A stretch of DNA of 42,238 nt from the IMG/VR virus record IMGVR_UViG_3300021964_000154, positions 1 through 42,238 of that record, one strand, 5' to 3'. The stretch is from a virus. A model generated the notes under the pieces. The model was not told where the DNA came from and did no database searches. It saw nothing but the letters and a program-made list of their open reading frames with translations. The translations under genes were made by a program, and so were the position numbers. Below are positions 15,394 to 23,696 of the stretch, piece by piece (position 1 is the stretch's first letter; every line of letters starts with the position of its first letter).

Positions 15394-16246
15394 ATTCTTC
15401 CGCCAATGATACATAGGCTACAGTCTTGGGCTGCTTTGCCTGTGACGCAACGGATGGGCGTTCTTCTAGTCCGGGCCAGCAAGTAAAACGATAGCGACAG
15501 AACACGCAGTTCTGATCAAGTACCATGTTGCCTGTCTCTTTGCCCCTGAACTTCTCAGGCACAGCCTCAAAGCAACGCTTGAACTCATTAGTCTCCAGCG
15601 TCTTGGCTGTTTCCTTGATACGTTCAACCTGCTTCTCGACATCGAGTCCTGTAGCTGGTACGTACTTGAACTCACCGTTGGCTTTGTTCACAACCCACCA
15701 TCCACCGGCACGTTTGCCAGATGCCTTCGCGTACCCAGCAAGCTGGGACACATATCCAAATGGATCACCTACCCTGAGAGTGTCGAATGATTCAAACTTG
15801 TTATTGTAAGACCAATTAGACGCTGACTTAACATCGTCAACAGCACCATCAATAACAATATCGTAGGTGCCAGAGACGGATGTATCGTCATCAAGGTCAA
15901 GCGTAACTTTCTTATCATCTTCATACTCCACTCCTGCTTCCTTGAGTAGCCCCTTGAAGACAGCTTCAACGATGTCTCCAAGCATCATGTTCATCACGAA
16001 TGTTGTTGGTAGAGGCAGTGCTTTCTCTGGTTCGTTCTTGTCAAACCAAAGCTGACAAGTCGGTCTGCCTACATTAGACATACGCAGACCAAACTCATCA
16101 CGCTTATTGCCCCCACCAAACTGACGTGCAAGCGCACCCATAACATCAAGACCTACTTGCTGGATAGTTTCCACTGACATAGTGGACTTACCGTTAGCAG
16201 CATTCTCCATGTATTGATGCAACGCCAGTTCAGCAGGGTGGTTCAT
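15386..16246 (-). CDS. Cas4/RecB-like PD-(D/E)XK nuclease with iron-sulfur cysteines, 286 aa
   Basis: Probable DNA exonuclease used in phage recombination or host DNA breakdown. Nuclease core: E94 (MLGDIVEAV), D129 (SGTYD), D138 and K140 (VDDVKSAS), and the QxxxY motif Q168-Y172 (SQLAGY). Four cysteines, C64 (RPTCQLW) and C247, C250, C256 (CVFCRYRFTCWPG), match the iron-sulfur cluster of Cas4 and AddB nucleases. No CRISPR array or other cas gene is present, so this is a phage replication-recombination enzyme. TAATG overlap with the SSB-like gene. Confidence 0.85.
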   Translation of the reverse strand: MNHPAELALHQYMENAANGKSTMSVETIQQVGLDVMGALARQFGGGNKRDEFGLRMSNVGRPTCQLWFDKNEPEKALPLPTTFVMNMMLGDIVEAVFKGLLKEAGVEYEDDKKVTLDLDDDTSVSGTYDIVIDGAVDDVKSASNWSYNNKFESFDTLRVGDPFGYVSQLAGYAKASGKRAGGWWVVNKANGEFKYVPATGLDVEKQVERIKETAKTLETNEFKRCFEAVPEKFRGKETGNMVLDQNCVFCRYRFTCWPGLEERPSVASQAKQPKTVAYVSLAEEYA

Positions 16247-17139
16247 TACGCTACCTCATCTTCGATGTCAATCATCCCATCGGTGATTGCAATGTCATCA
16301 TCATCGTCGTGCTGATTAGCTTTTTCAGCATATGTATTGATGATATACTCATTGTAGTTCTGCACCCACGCCATGAAGTCAGTGAACAGTTCTTGATCAG
16401 ACTGCTCAATGTCCACGATGTTGGTCAGGTTGACCGTAGTCACCGGCAGGAAGAAGCTGTTACCATTAGGCAGCTTACGCTCCTCAGTAGCAGCATCCAC
16501 TACGTGCTGGATAGGCAGTCGCTTCTGCTTTGCAAAGGTGGCGAACACTTCACCCCACCCCTTGAAGGCATCACGATTATCTACTTCCCAGATAAACGGA
16601 GTGACATCTACCTCAACAGGATTACCCTGATCATCAGTAGGATCAACCAGTTCAACTGTGCCAAAGATTACACGTACACGTTTGATCTGCTTGATCAAGT
16701 CCTGTGTCTTCTCTGGCAGAGACTTGAAGTCTTGGATGTAGCCAGCAGGTTTACCGCAGTTGAACCCACCGTCATTGTCCTTGAGGTCAATGTTCAGGGT
16801 GTCCGCCATGACAGTCTTGACGTAACGATTAGGCGTGTTACCAGACGCCATCATGAACCGCTTATACATAAACCTCTGCATGTAAGGGCGGATACGTGCG
16901 GACGAGGCGTAGTAGGTGGGGCCATCTGGAATCTCCAGCTTATACTGGCCACCCTCTACAACCTCAACATTCACCTTCTTGCCATTGACTTCGGCCATAC
17001 CCATGATGGGTGTGTGATGAATACGAAGACGAGCAAGTGTGCTAGACTTTTTGCTGCTGCTTGTACCCTCGTTAGCAATGCCCATTGCTTTAGCCATTGC
17101 TGCATAGTTGTTAGTGTCAATTGTTGTGATCTCGTTCAT
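16246..17139 (-). CDS. Probable single-stranded DNA-binding protein, 297 aa
   Basis: No fold signature is certain from sequence. The protein has a basic, aromatic middle (YMQRFMYKRFMMASGN, IKRVRVIFGTVELV) and a strongly acidic C-terminal tail (HDDDDDIAITDGMIDIEDEVA), the arrangement of phage SSBs such as T7 gp2.5. It sits between DNA polymerase and recombination nucleases, where the SSB lies in related phages. It has its own near-perfect promoter at 17176-17204, as expected for a protein needed in high amount. The SSB role is inference. Confidence 0.6.
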   Translation of the reverse strand: MNEITTIDTNNYAAMAKAMGIANEGTSSSKKSSTLARLRIHHTPIMGMAEVNGKKVNVEVVEGGQYKLEIPDGPTYYASSARIRPYMQRFMYKRFMMASGNTPNRYVKTVMADTLNIDLKDNDGGFNCGKPAGYIQDFKSLPEKTQDLIKQIKRVRVIFGTVELVDPTDDQGNPVEVDVTPFIWEVDNRDAFKGWGEVFATFAKQKRLPIQHVVDAATEERKLPNGNSFFLPVTTVNLTNIVDIEQSDQELFTDFMAWVQNYNEYIINTYAEKANQHDDDDDIAITDGMIDIEDEVA

Positions 17140-17175
17140 GTATTTTATACTCCTTCTTTCGAGTCAGAAACCATA

Positions 17176-17204
17176 GTTATATCACGACACGTCCTTGGTG
17201 TCAA
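17176..17204 (-). promoter_or_regulatory. Near-perfect sigma70 promoter for the SSB-like gene
   Basis: On the minus strand TTGACA (17204-17199), 17-base spacer, TATAAC (17181-17176). The -35 is exact and the -10 matches five of six. It overlaps the polymerase stop codon and would start transcription near 17169, about 30 bases before the ATG at 17139. Confidence 0.65.
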
Positions 17205-19224
17205 GCCAGTTGGGGCCAATTTTTGCCTCAAGTTCTAGTGGAACATTGAACACTAACCCCCAACGTATAGCGATCAAGTCAGGCAAAGCCTTGTTAGTCT
17301 CTTGTATTATCTCAATTACTCTCTCCTCTTCATCTGGATGAACATCAATTACGATGCTATCGTGAACAGTGTTTACCACACATGACTGCATCCCGTCAAG
17401 TAGTTTATCAATATGCAGCAGAGCCAGAGGCACAATGTCCGCAGTGGCGAATGACTGCACAGGATAGTTCTTGATCTGCGTGAAGTTAGATACGCGACCA
17501 CTAGCCTTACGTACAACATCGGGGAATGCGAACTGCCTACCAGATGGCGTCGTAATGTAGCCTGTGTTTATAGCCTCTTTAGCCAGTCTGGAATGCCAAG
17601 CTGCGACCCCTTTGTATTTGTCCGTGAAGTGCGTGTAGTATTGGGCTTCTGCTGGCGTTCTGCCAAAGCCCGTTGCTCCATATAGCGGCGCGAATGTATG
17701 CGCCTTCGCAGTCTGTCTGTCCGTAGGCTGACCAGCATCGGTAATAACTTTAGCGGTGTATGCGTGAACATCAAACCCAGTAGATACTTCTTCAATTGCA
17801 ACTCCATCCTGTGATAGGAATGCTGCTGCACGGAACTCAAGCTGTGCAAAGTCAGCTTCCATAATCTTACCACCGTCGAAGCGTGATACGAATACCTTCT
17901 TGACAGGGAACGTACCGCCGCGTGGCATGTTCTGCATGTTAGGGTCAGCACCACTAAACCTACCTGTGGAAGTGCGATGCTGTAGCAGACGAACATGCAG
18001 CTTACCGTCCTGCTTAGTGTACATACGTATGCCATCAACAAAGGATGACAGGTATGTATCGACAGCAGACAGGCGTCGAACCTTTGACAAGAAGTCAACA
18101 GCATCTGTCATTCCTTTGACACGTGCTGCCTTCTCCAGTGTCTCTAGGTTCTGCTTACTGGTACTAAAGCCATTGGCACTTGCCCACTTGGCAGACGGCG
18201 GCTTGAACTTGAGGCCAGCAGTCTGATTGGTAGGCTGGAACAGATAGCCCTGTGCATCACACACCTTACAGCGATTGGGCTTGGCGAAAGGTGTGCCGTC
18301 CTTCTTGACCTTACGGACATAGCCTGTGCCATTACACTCCCGACACTGCACTGCCCGTGTCTTGGCGAGACGAGTGGTATGTGCATTGACCAGATGACGG
18401 AAGGATGTATCGTCCATGTACGGGTCAATCTGTGTGGCCCAGAACTGCTTGTCGTTTACCTTGCGGCTGTAGATAACCCAAGACAATTGCTCTGGGCTGT
18501 TCAGGTTGATAGGTGTGTCACCCATCAGCTTACGCACGTGTGCTTGTAGGTCAGCGGTAAGCTGGTCACGTTCCTGCTCAAACTCAACACGTACATCTTC
18601 CAGTGCCTTGCTATCAACCGTGAACCCACGTTGGTAAATGCGGGACAGACAGACAGCAACCTGATTGGTCAGGTCCACTGTACCCATAAGCCCACTATCC
18701 GCTGGTGTATTAAGACGATAATACAAACGATCTGCCAGTTGCTGTGTAGCATGTAGGTCAGCAGACAGATACTCTGACAGTTCATCAATAGGAATGGTGC
18801 GTGTGCTGTAGCCCTTCTTGAAGTATTCCTTCAGGGTGTCTTGCTTCTTAGTGTCAAGATCGTAGCGTTCAGCACATGCCTCAAGCGATAGCGGCTCCTT
18901 GACGCCACGTTGCAGGACATACTCAGCCAGCATCGTGTCGAACACAGGGCCATCATACTTGAAGCCACTCTCCCAAAGCCACAGCAAGTCGTGTGCTGCG
19001 TTGTGCATGATAAGCACCGTGGCCTCGTCAAGCCACTTCTGAATGATGGAGAAGCCACCAATGGTAGGCTCCCTATCCTCGTGGTCAAATACAATCAAGT
19101 CTTCCTGCCCTTGATCAGTCAGGACGCCGACCATAGTTAGACTGTTGTCCGCCTCGAATGGATCAAGGTGCATCTTACCGTCACGGTGTGTGACTGTATT
19201 CTCTACGTCAAGTGTCAGTTTCAT
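17182..19224 (-). CDS. polA: DNA polymerase, family A, with zinc-finger insert, 680 aa
   Basis: Replicative polymerase. The 3'-5' exonuclease is intact: D6/E8 (LDVENT), N75-D79 (HNAAHD), Y152-D156 (YLSAD). Between it and the polymerase core lie two CxxC units, C294/C297 (CRECNGTGY) and C319/C322 (CKVCDAQGY), a DnaJ-like zinc finger I know from phage HMO-2011. Polymerase motifs: A with D458 (EADFAQLEFR), B R503 to Y515 (RQTAKAHTFAPLYG), C H621-D622 (VHDS). The residue equivalent to E. coli F762 is Phe (F511). No 5'-3' exonuclease domain, as usual in phage enzymes. Lies after the helicase and one small gene. Confidence 0.95.
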   Translation of the reverse strand: MKLTLDVENTVTHRDGKMHLDPFEADNSLTMVGVLTDQGQEDLIVFDHEDREPTIGGFSIIQKWLDEATVLIMHNAAHDLLWLWESGFKYDGPVFDTMLAEYVLQRGVKEPLSLEACAERYDLDTKKQDTLKEYFKKGYSTRTIPIDELSEYLSADLHATQQLADRLYYRLNTPADSGLMGTVDLTNQVAVCLSRIYQRGFTVDSKALEDVRVEFEQERDQLTADLQAHVRKLMGDTPINLNSPEQLSWVIYSRKVNDKQFWATQIDPYMDDTSFRHLVNAHTTRLAKTRAVQCRECNGTGYVRKVKKDGTPFAKPNRCKVCDAQGYLFQPTNQTAGLKFKPPSAKWASANGFSTSKQNLETLEKAARVKGMTDAVDFLSKVRRLSAVDTYLSSFVDGIRMYTKQDGKLHVRLLQHRTSTGRFSGADPNMQNMPRGGTFPVKKVFVSRFDGGKIMEADFAQLEFRAAAFLSQDGVAIEEVSTGFDVHAYTAKVITDAGQPTDRQTAKAHTFAPLYGATGFGRTPAEAQYYTHFTDKYKGVAAWHSRLAKEAINTGYITTPSGRQFAFPDVVRKASGRVSNFTQIKNYPVQSFATADIVPLALLHIDKLLDGMQSCVVNTVHDSIVIDVHPDEEERVIEIIQETNKALPDLIAIRWGLVFNVPLELEAKIGPNWLDTKDVS

Positions 19225-19226
19225 AT

Positions 19227-19415
19227 CTATTCCTTCCTCATACTAAAGTATACTTTGCCATTCGCAGCGATGTGCGGAATGTTAGGATCAGCTTCATGCT
19301 TACCTGTATACTCAAACCGATATCCTTCGTTCCTCTTCTGTTCTACATCCTTGATAAACTCAGCGTTATCATTTGCGAACATAGCGAAAGCAAAAGTTGC
19401 GATCAATCCAAGCAT
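19227..19415 (-). CDS. Small protein with hydrophobic N-terminus, 62 aa
   Basis: GAGGGG lies about nine bases before the ATG and overlaps the helicase stop. Residues 1-14 (MLGLIATFAFAMFA) could be a short membrane anchor or signal. The rest is polar (KDVEQKRNEGYRFEYTGKH). The stop is two bases before the polymerase start. Not recognised; the tight fit between helicase and polymerase genes supports it as real. Confidence 0.55.
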   Translation of the reverse strand: MLGLIATFAFAMFANDNAEFIKDVEQKRNEGYRFEYTGKHEADPNIPHIAANGKVYFSMRKE

Positions 19416-19421
19416 TGTATA

Positions 19422-20645
19422 TCACCCCTCGTATCTTGCTGTCAAGTAGTCAAGTTCACAATTGACCATACCGTGCCAACCATTCAGCTTGTTCTTGACA
19501 ATGTTCATGTGCCGCATTGGGCTATCTTCATCCTGTCCCTCAACGGTTGCGGACTTTCCAATCAGGATCATCAGGTCAGCTTCTGCTGCTTTACCTGTAC
19601 GTGATCCTTCCATCATGCTCTGATTCAACTGCGACCTGCCCTCTGCTTCTGCAGAAAGCTGGGACATGTAGAACACAGCGCAGTCATACGCTTTGGCAAT
19701 CTGCCGTGCATGAATAGCACATGCCTTGAGTGCCTCATCCTGTCGGGCGAAGCCGCCCTCTGCCTTGAACTTGTCACCCATGTCAAGCACGAGAACGTCA
19801 GGGCGATACGTCTTGGCCACACTCTCTACCCAATTCATGTCACGACCAGATGCTTCCTTGATCCTGATGTTGTTCATCACAGGCTCATACAGAGACTTAG
19901 CTTTACCCATGTTCTCCTTGACCTCACGTGCTGACATGCCAGCGGCAGCGGTCAGGTATCGTGCGCCAACACGGTGTGTAGGTTCCTCGTTACATAGGAC
20001 TACACACTTGGCACCCTGATGTGCAAAGCCATTCGGACCTGCAATCAGGCTGGCGTGGAACGATGTCTTGCCCGTGTTGGGACGTGCGCCTACCTCAATA
20101 AGCTGACCAGCACTAACACCTTCAACCTTACGAGCAACGCTGGATATGTTGAACGACCACCGTGCTTCCAGTTCAGCCTTCGCCATTAGCGTTTCAATGG
20201 TGATGTCATCCCACTCGATATTGAGGTTGGGCGTGAAGTCATCGCCGTAACGCTCAAGCAGGTTACGCAGTGTCTCCATTGTACCGCCCGTACCACTCAC
20301 CATGTCGAAGCCAATGTTGGCAATGTCCTCGCCCACTACCTTCTGGAACAGCTTGGACAGCACCTCTTGTGCAATGTCGCTACCCATAGGTGCTTCGCGT
20401 TTGAGTTGAGCAAACAGACTGTCGAAGCCTGTCTTTTGTGCAGTGGTCATCGTTGGATTAGATGACAGGAACAAAGCCTGTACCTCATCCGGTGTGACGG
20501 TGCGATTGTAGTGATCCATCGCCTTGTCAATCGTCTGCTTGATCTTACGATTGTCTGCGCTGAACAGTCTGTCAGGACACTTGGCACCACGATGGTCGTC
20601 GTAGAACCCCTTGTCCATCAGACTTCTTAGCATTGATACTTCCAT
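19422..20645 (-). CDS. Replicative DnaB-like helicase, 407 aa
   Basis: Unwinds DNA at the fork using ATP. RecA-type core: Walker A GARPNTGKT at 186-194, catalytic Glu in LCNEEP (220-221), Walker B VLVLDM with D288, and a later QLSAEAEGR loop that fits motif H3. The N-terminal 150 residues resemble the helical DnaB N-domain only loosely. Unlike T7 gp4, primase is a separate gene, immediately upstream (TAATG overlap). Confidence 0.9.
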   Translation of the reverse strand: MEVSMLRSLMDKGFYDDHRGAKCPDRLFSADNRKIKQTIDKAMDHYNRTVTPDEVQALFLSSNPTMTTAQKTGFDSLFAQLKREAPMGSDIAQEVLSKLFQKVVGEDIANIGFDMVSGTGGTMETLRNLLERYGDDFTPNLNIEWDDITIETLMAKAELEARWSFNISSVARKVEGVSAGQLIEVGARPNTGKTSFHASLIAGPNGFAHQGAKCVVLCNEEPTHRVGARYLTAAAGMSAREVKENMGKAKSLYEPVMNNIRIKEASGRDMNWVESVAKTYRPDVLVLDMGDKFKAEGGFARQDEALKACAIHARQIAKAYDCAVFYMSQLSAEAEGRSQLNQSMMEGSRTGKAAEADLMILIGKSATVEGQDEDSPMRHMNIVKNKLNGWHGMVNCELDYLTARYEG

Positions 20646-21412
20646 TATCTATCTCCTATGTCGGCTAGGTTTTGCATGTCTGTTGGATTACGATATTTCA
20701 AATCATCTGTCAAGTAGAGGACACGGACATTCTCCACATGCCCCCTCAATTCTTTTGCCATAAGCAATGTCTTGCGTACTGCGTCGGGGTCCAGTGCAAT
20801 GACTGCTGTTGAGAACTGCGTGAGATACTTCTTGTGTGCATCTGACAAAGATGTCCCAAGCACAGCAACCCCGACAAAGTTACCACCACCAACCACAGCG
20901 GCACTCACGCAGTCCTCAACAACTACAGCGACTTTACCACAGCCATGAGCATATGGCAAGCCGCTTTTTCCATACCTGCGCCATTTAGGTAGACGCCTAC
21001 CAAGCGCACGGCCTGTAGCATCTACAATCTTACCCTCATGCTTGATGGGAAAGACAGCGCGGTGTTCACGAACATCATATAGCAAACCTAGTTCCTCTGC
21101 GTCAAGACCATACAGTTCGCTGGCCCACTCAGCCACGTCGAAGTTGTACGGTACGAGGTACGTAGGAACATCGAAGGCATAGTCACCTGCAAATCTCTCA
21201 GCATCTGATAGCTGCATACGAATATCATCAGCAGACATATGCACACGTGTGCCACCTCTGAGATTGCAAGACATACGGAAGCAGTTCCATACCAGTGATC
21301 CCATGTTGTTGGTCACTGTGAATGTACGTTGACCACAGTTAGGACACTTAGTTCTCACTGTAGTTCCTGTTGGTACATTCATATCACTTACAATGTTATA
21401 TATATTATTCAT
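20645..21412 (-). CDS. DNA primase with zinc ribbon and Toprim domain, 255 aa
   Basis: Makes RNA primers for lagging-strand synthesis. Zinc ribbon C23, C26, C44, C49 (CPNCGQRT, then WNCFRMSC). Toprim: E166 (VVVEDCVSAAV) and D208/D210 (IALDPDA). Length and split from the helicase fit HMO-2011-like phages. The leader between the integrase stop and this ATG contains AGGAGAG. A possible promoter lies upstream inside the integrase end: TTGACA at 21471-21466, 17 bases, TAAAAG. Confidence 0.88.
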   Translation of the reverse strand: MNNIYNIVSDMNVPTGTTVRTKCPNCGQRTFTVTNNMGSLVWNCFRMSCNLRGGTRVHMSADDIRMQLSDAERFAGDYAFDVPTYLVPYNFDVAEWASELYGLDAEELGLLYDVREHRAVFPIKHEGKIVDATGRALGRRLPKWRRYGKSGLPYAHGCGKVAVVVEDCVSAAVVGGGNFVGVAVLGTSLSDAHKKYLTQFSTAVIALDPDAVRKTLLMAKELRGHVENVRVLYLTDDLKYRNPTDMQNLADIGDR

Positions 21413-21435
21413 ATATACTCTCTCCTGTGCGGCAG

Positions 21436-22332
21436 TTAAGTGCTTTTACCATGTATCTTACGTGCTGTCAACGCAGTATTCGCACTCTCATACGTATTTT
21501 TCATATATGGTTTGACTGATTGTGGGTTAGCGTGTCCTGTAACCGACATAATTTGTGCCATACCGACACCAGCCTCTACCATTTCGGTTGTGCCAGTACG
21601 GCGCAGGTCAGACAGACGCAGTTCGCTTGACAATCCTGCCTCATCCATCAGCTTACGTGCGTGTAGTGGCAGCTTGTACTGGCTGTACGGTATGTAGCTA
21701 CCACCAATAGGCTGTGGACGTGGTGCAACGTATTGTTGAAAGCCAAAGTCCTCATGCTGTTGACGTAACATGTCAAGCAAGTCATCATCAATAGGCAGGA
21801 ACACTTCCGCCCTACGCTTGGACTGCTCAATATGCACACGCGCCTCATCAAAATCTATCGCACCCCATGTCAGCAGACGCATGTCACCTACACGTTGACA
21901 CCAAGCGTATGCCATGTGTGCAATCAGTCCAATATTACGGGTGCTAAAATCGCTGTACGCTACGTCTAGCAGTTTTTGTATATCTTCCCTACCCCAGACA
22001 GTCTTGCGCGGCTGTGTGGCCCTTCTGCGGACTGTAGAAAAGGGGTTCAGGTTACAATGCTCCATGCGTACTGCGTAGTTATACAGGATACGTGTCGCTG
22101 CCATGACATGATTGGCAAATGAGATGCCACGATCACACCACAAATCGTACGCCAGCTTGGCTTGTTTGGTGGTGACGCTTGCATGATCCAAAGAACCAAG
22201 GCGAGTATCATCTACCTCTGTGTCGAACATGACACCATGAAAGTATTGATACTGCGCCTTAGTCTCATCACGCAAGTTCTTGAAATCATGGGACAAATAA
22301 TATTCATCCGCTATTTCTAGAACTGTCGTCAT
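21436..22332 (-). CDS. int: Tyrosine recombinase / integrase, 298 aa
   Basis: Site-specific recombinase. Catalytic residues in XerD-like spacing: R147 (CQRVGD), K172 (EQSKRR), R244 (SDLRRT), H267 (VTGHANP), Y276 (KPYMKN); XerD has R148, K172, R247, H270, Y279. The first His of the usual HxxR box is Ser (S241). The SAM-like core-binding domain fills residues 1-110. ATG at 22332 is two bases after the DUF932-like stop; a TTG at 22350 would lie inside that gene. It sits within the replication operon and not beside an obvious att site. It could integrate the phage or resolve genome multimers. Confidence 0.88.
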   Translation of the reverse strand: MTTVLEIADEYYLSHDFKNLRDETKAQYQYFHGVMFDTEVDDTRLGSLDHASVTTKQAKLAYDLWCDRGISFANHVMAATRILYNYAVRMEHCNLNPFSTVRRRATQPRKTVWGREDIQKLLDVAYSDFSTRNIGLIAHMAYAWCQRVGDMRLLTWGAIDFDEARVHIEQSKRRAEVFLPIDDDLLDMLRQQHEDFGFQQYVAPRPQPIGGSYIPYSQYKLPLHARKLMDEAGLSSELRLSDLRRTGTTEMVEAGVGMAQIMSVTGHANPQSVKPYMKNTYESANTALTARKIHGKST

Positions 22333-22333
22333 G

Positions 22334-23191
22334 TTATGCTGCCCTGACAAGTGACCGGAACTGTGTGGTGTTGATCCACTTGGTCACATCAAACTCACGT
22401 CCAAGCATTGTCTTGGCTTCGGTATCGTTGCCAGTCTCACGCAGCTTGAAACCATTACGCTCGTCTGCATAGGTTGCATAGTTTGTGAAGGCAGAGTAGA
22501 GGGACCACAGGTTCTGGCCACGGGTCACTGCTTCCTCACGATACAGGGCGAACATCTTCTCAGCTTGCTTGTCATTCTTCATGATGCTTTCAAGCAGAGC
22601 CTTGACATCTACATGGACCAGTGGACTTTCTGCCCACCGCTGTAGCTGTTCTGTCCTAGCGTAGAAGTTATCCTTAGATGCACCCAGCTTACGGATGAAG
22701 GCATCTATATCAAAGCCGCTGGTGTTCTTGCGCTTCACCTTGTCATGCTCACCGATAATCATACCGTTGAGGCAGAAGAAATCAATCGCCCCAAAGATAG
22801 CCACGTTTGAGCATGTGCCATTCACACCATGCAGGGCAATGACACGCTGCTGCACGTCAGTCTCATGCCTAGTGGTCCTGATCTTGGCAGACACGTTAGG
22901 CAGACGAACATCCATGATAGCCATGCCATTGTTGTAGGCATCCTTCCATGTCACTACAGCACCCTCAGTCTCATGAGGCTGGAGATGCTCAGTCATGGTG
23001 GCAGCTACCTTGCGGAAGAAGTCACCGTGGTTCTCGCACTTGAAGCCATCACCTACGATGCCAATGTATTCATCGGTGTCTCCATTGATGACATACTTCT
23101 GGCCATCCATCTTGGTGTCCTCATATTTCACAGGGAAATCAAGGTGTTCTGGTACGTCCACGATGGACTGGTTTATATAATCAAACGGCAT
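22334..23191 (-). CDS. DUF932-like phage/plasmid protein, 285 aa
   Basis: The overall pattern (an N-terminal YVINGDTDEYIGIVGDGFKC segment, then CSNVAIFGAIDFFCLNGMI, then a helical C-terminal half) resembles the DUF932 phage/plasmid-like family, whose function is unknown though it is often near replication or recombination genes. AGGAG precedes the ATG. It is the first gene after a perfect promoter at 23224-23252 and leads into integrase, primase and helicase. Confidence 0.6.
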   Translation of the reverse strand: MPFDYINQSIVDVPEHLDFPVKYEDTKMDGQKYVINGDTDEYIGIVGDGFKCENHGDFFRKVAATMTEHLQPHETEGAVVTWKDAYNNGMAIMDVRLPNVSAKIRTTRHETDVQQRVIALHGVNGTCSNVAIFGAIDFFCLNGMIIGEHDKVKRKNTSGFDIDAFIRKLGASKDNFYARTEQLQRWAESPLVHVDVKALLESIMKNDKQAEKMFALYREEAVTRGQNLWSLYSAFTNYATYADERNGFKLRETGNDTEAKTMLGREFDVTKWINTTQFRSLVRAA

Positions 23192-23223
23192 GTATCTCTC
23201 CTATGTCCGTTAAGTGATGCCAT

Positions 23224-23252
23224 ATTATATGAGGTATAAGACACAATGTCAA
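23224..23252 (-). promoter_or_regulatory. Perfect sigma70 promoter, leftward
   Basis: TTGACA (23252-23247), 17 bases, TATAAT (23229-23224) on the minus strand, in the only real gap of this part of the operon. The start would be near 23217, where the half-site ATCACTTAA (23218-23210) overlaps it. The same half-site forms the dyads of the rightward control region, so both promoters may be under one regulator. Confidence 0.8.
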
Positions 23253-23254
23253 GC

Positions 23255-23500
23255 CTAGAAATCCCACTCCTTGACTGTTACGTCTTTGTCAACGATGGCG
23301 TTCTTCAACTGATACCATGCGCTGTCTACTTCCCGCAGGTCATCGTAGTCCAGCGAACATAACTCACTGACACGACTGCGGATAGGCACCCATGCTGCCA
23401 GCATATCCAGCACACACTGTTGCTGGTGTGGTGTCATGGCCTTCCATGATTTAGTTGCTTGCTCACGACGTACTTCCCATTCAGTTTTTTGCTTTGCCAT
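23255..23500 (-). CDS. Small helical protein, 81 aa, unknown
   Basis: ATG at 23500 (MAKQKTEWEVRREQ) has AGGAG about nine bases upstream; earlier starts at 23506 and 23530 are less well placed. Helical and charged, with no known motif. It ends just before the promoter for the DUF932-like gene, so it closes the preceding transcription unit. Confidence 0.6.
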   Translation of the reverse strand: MAKQKTEWEVRREQATKSWKAMTPHQQQCVLDMLAAWVPIRSRVSELCSLDYDDLREVDSAWYQLKNAIVDKDVTVKEWDF

Positions 23501-23513
23501 TGTCATTCTCCTT

Positions 23514-23696
23514 TCAATCACAGCTTTCAAATCTACTTACCTTGGCAACCCACAGCTTTCTATCTTCATCGTAGTAGGCTGGCCTGTCAAGGCTTGTGTT
23601 GTAGCCAAGCGGATGAAACATGTGCCAGTAGTGTTCTATCTTACGCTCAAGGGTATTGCGTTCATCCGCAGTCAGTTCTATTTTAAGTGTTCGCAT
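23514..23696 (-). CDS. Small protein, 60 aa, unknown
   Basis: ATG at 23696 (MRTLKIELTADERNTLERK) follows AGGA by nine bases and overlaps the end of the upstream gene by 14 bases. Continues HYWHMFHPLGYNTSLDRPAY and ends VAKVSRFESCD. Not recognised. The open frame extends upstream, but only over the neighbour's coding sequence. Confidence 0.55.
   Translation of the reverse strand: MRTLKIELTADERNTLERKIEHYWHMFHPLGYNTSLDRPAYYDEDRKLWVAKVSRFESCD

Noticed and set aside
15386-16246. Cas4-like gene as sign of a phage CRISPR system
   Set aside because: No repeat array, cas1, cas2 or effector genes anywhere in the window. Cas4-like nucleases are common in phage replication modules.
16309-17238. 309-codon frame antisense to the SSB-like gene
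   Set aside because: Opposite to a well-placed gene in a continuous leftward operon, no ribosome-binding site, and no recognisable domain.
19418-19441. TTGACA near the helicase end as promoter for the small gene and polymerase
   Set aside because: At 17 bases the -10 is ATATAC; TATACA needs an 18-base spacer and matches four of six, and it would start inside the small gene.
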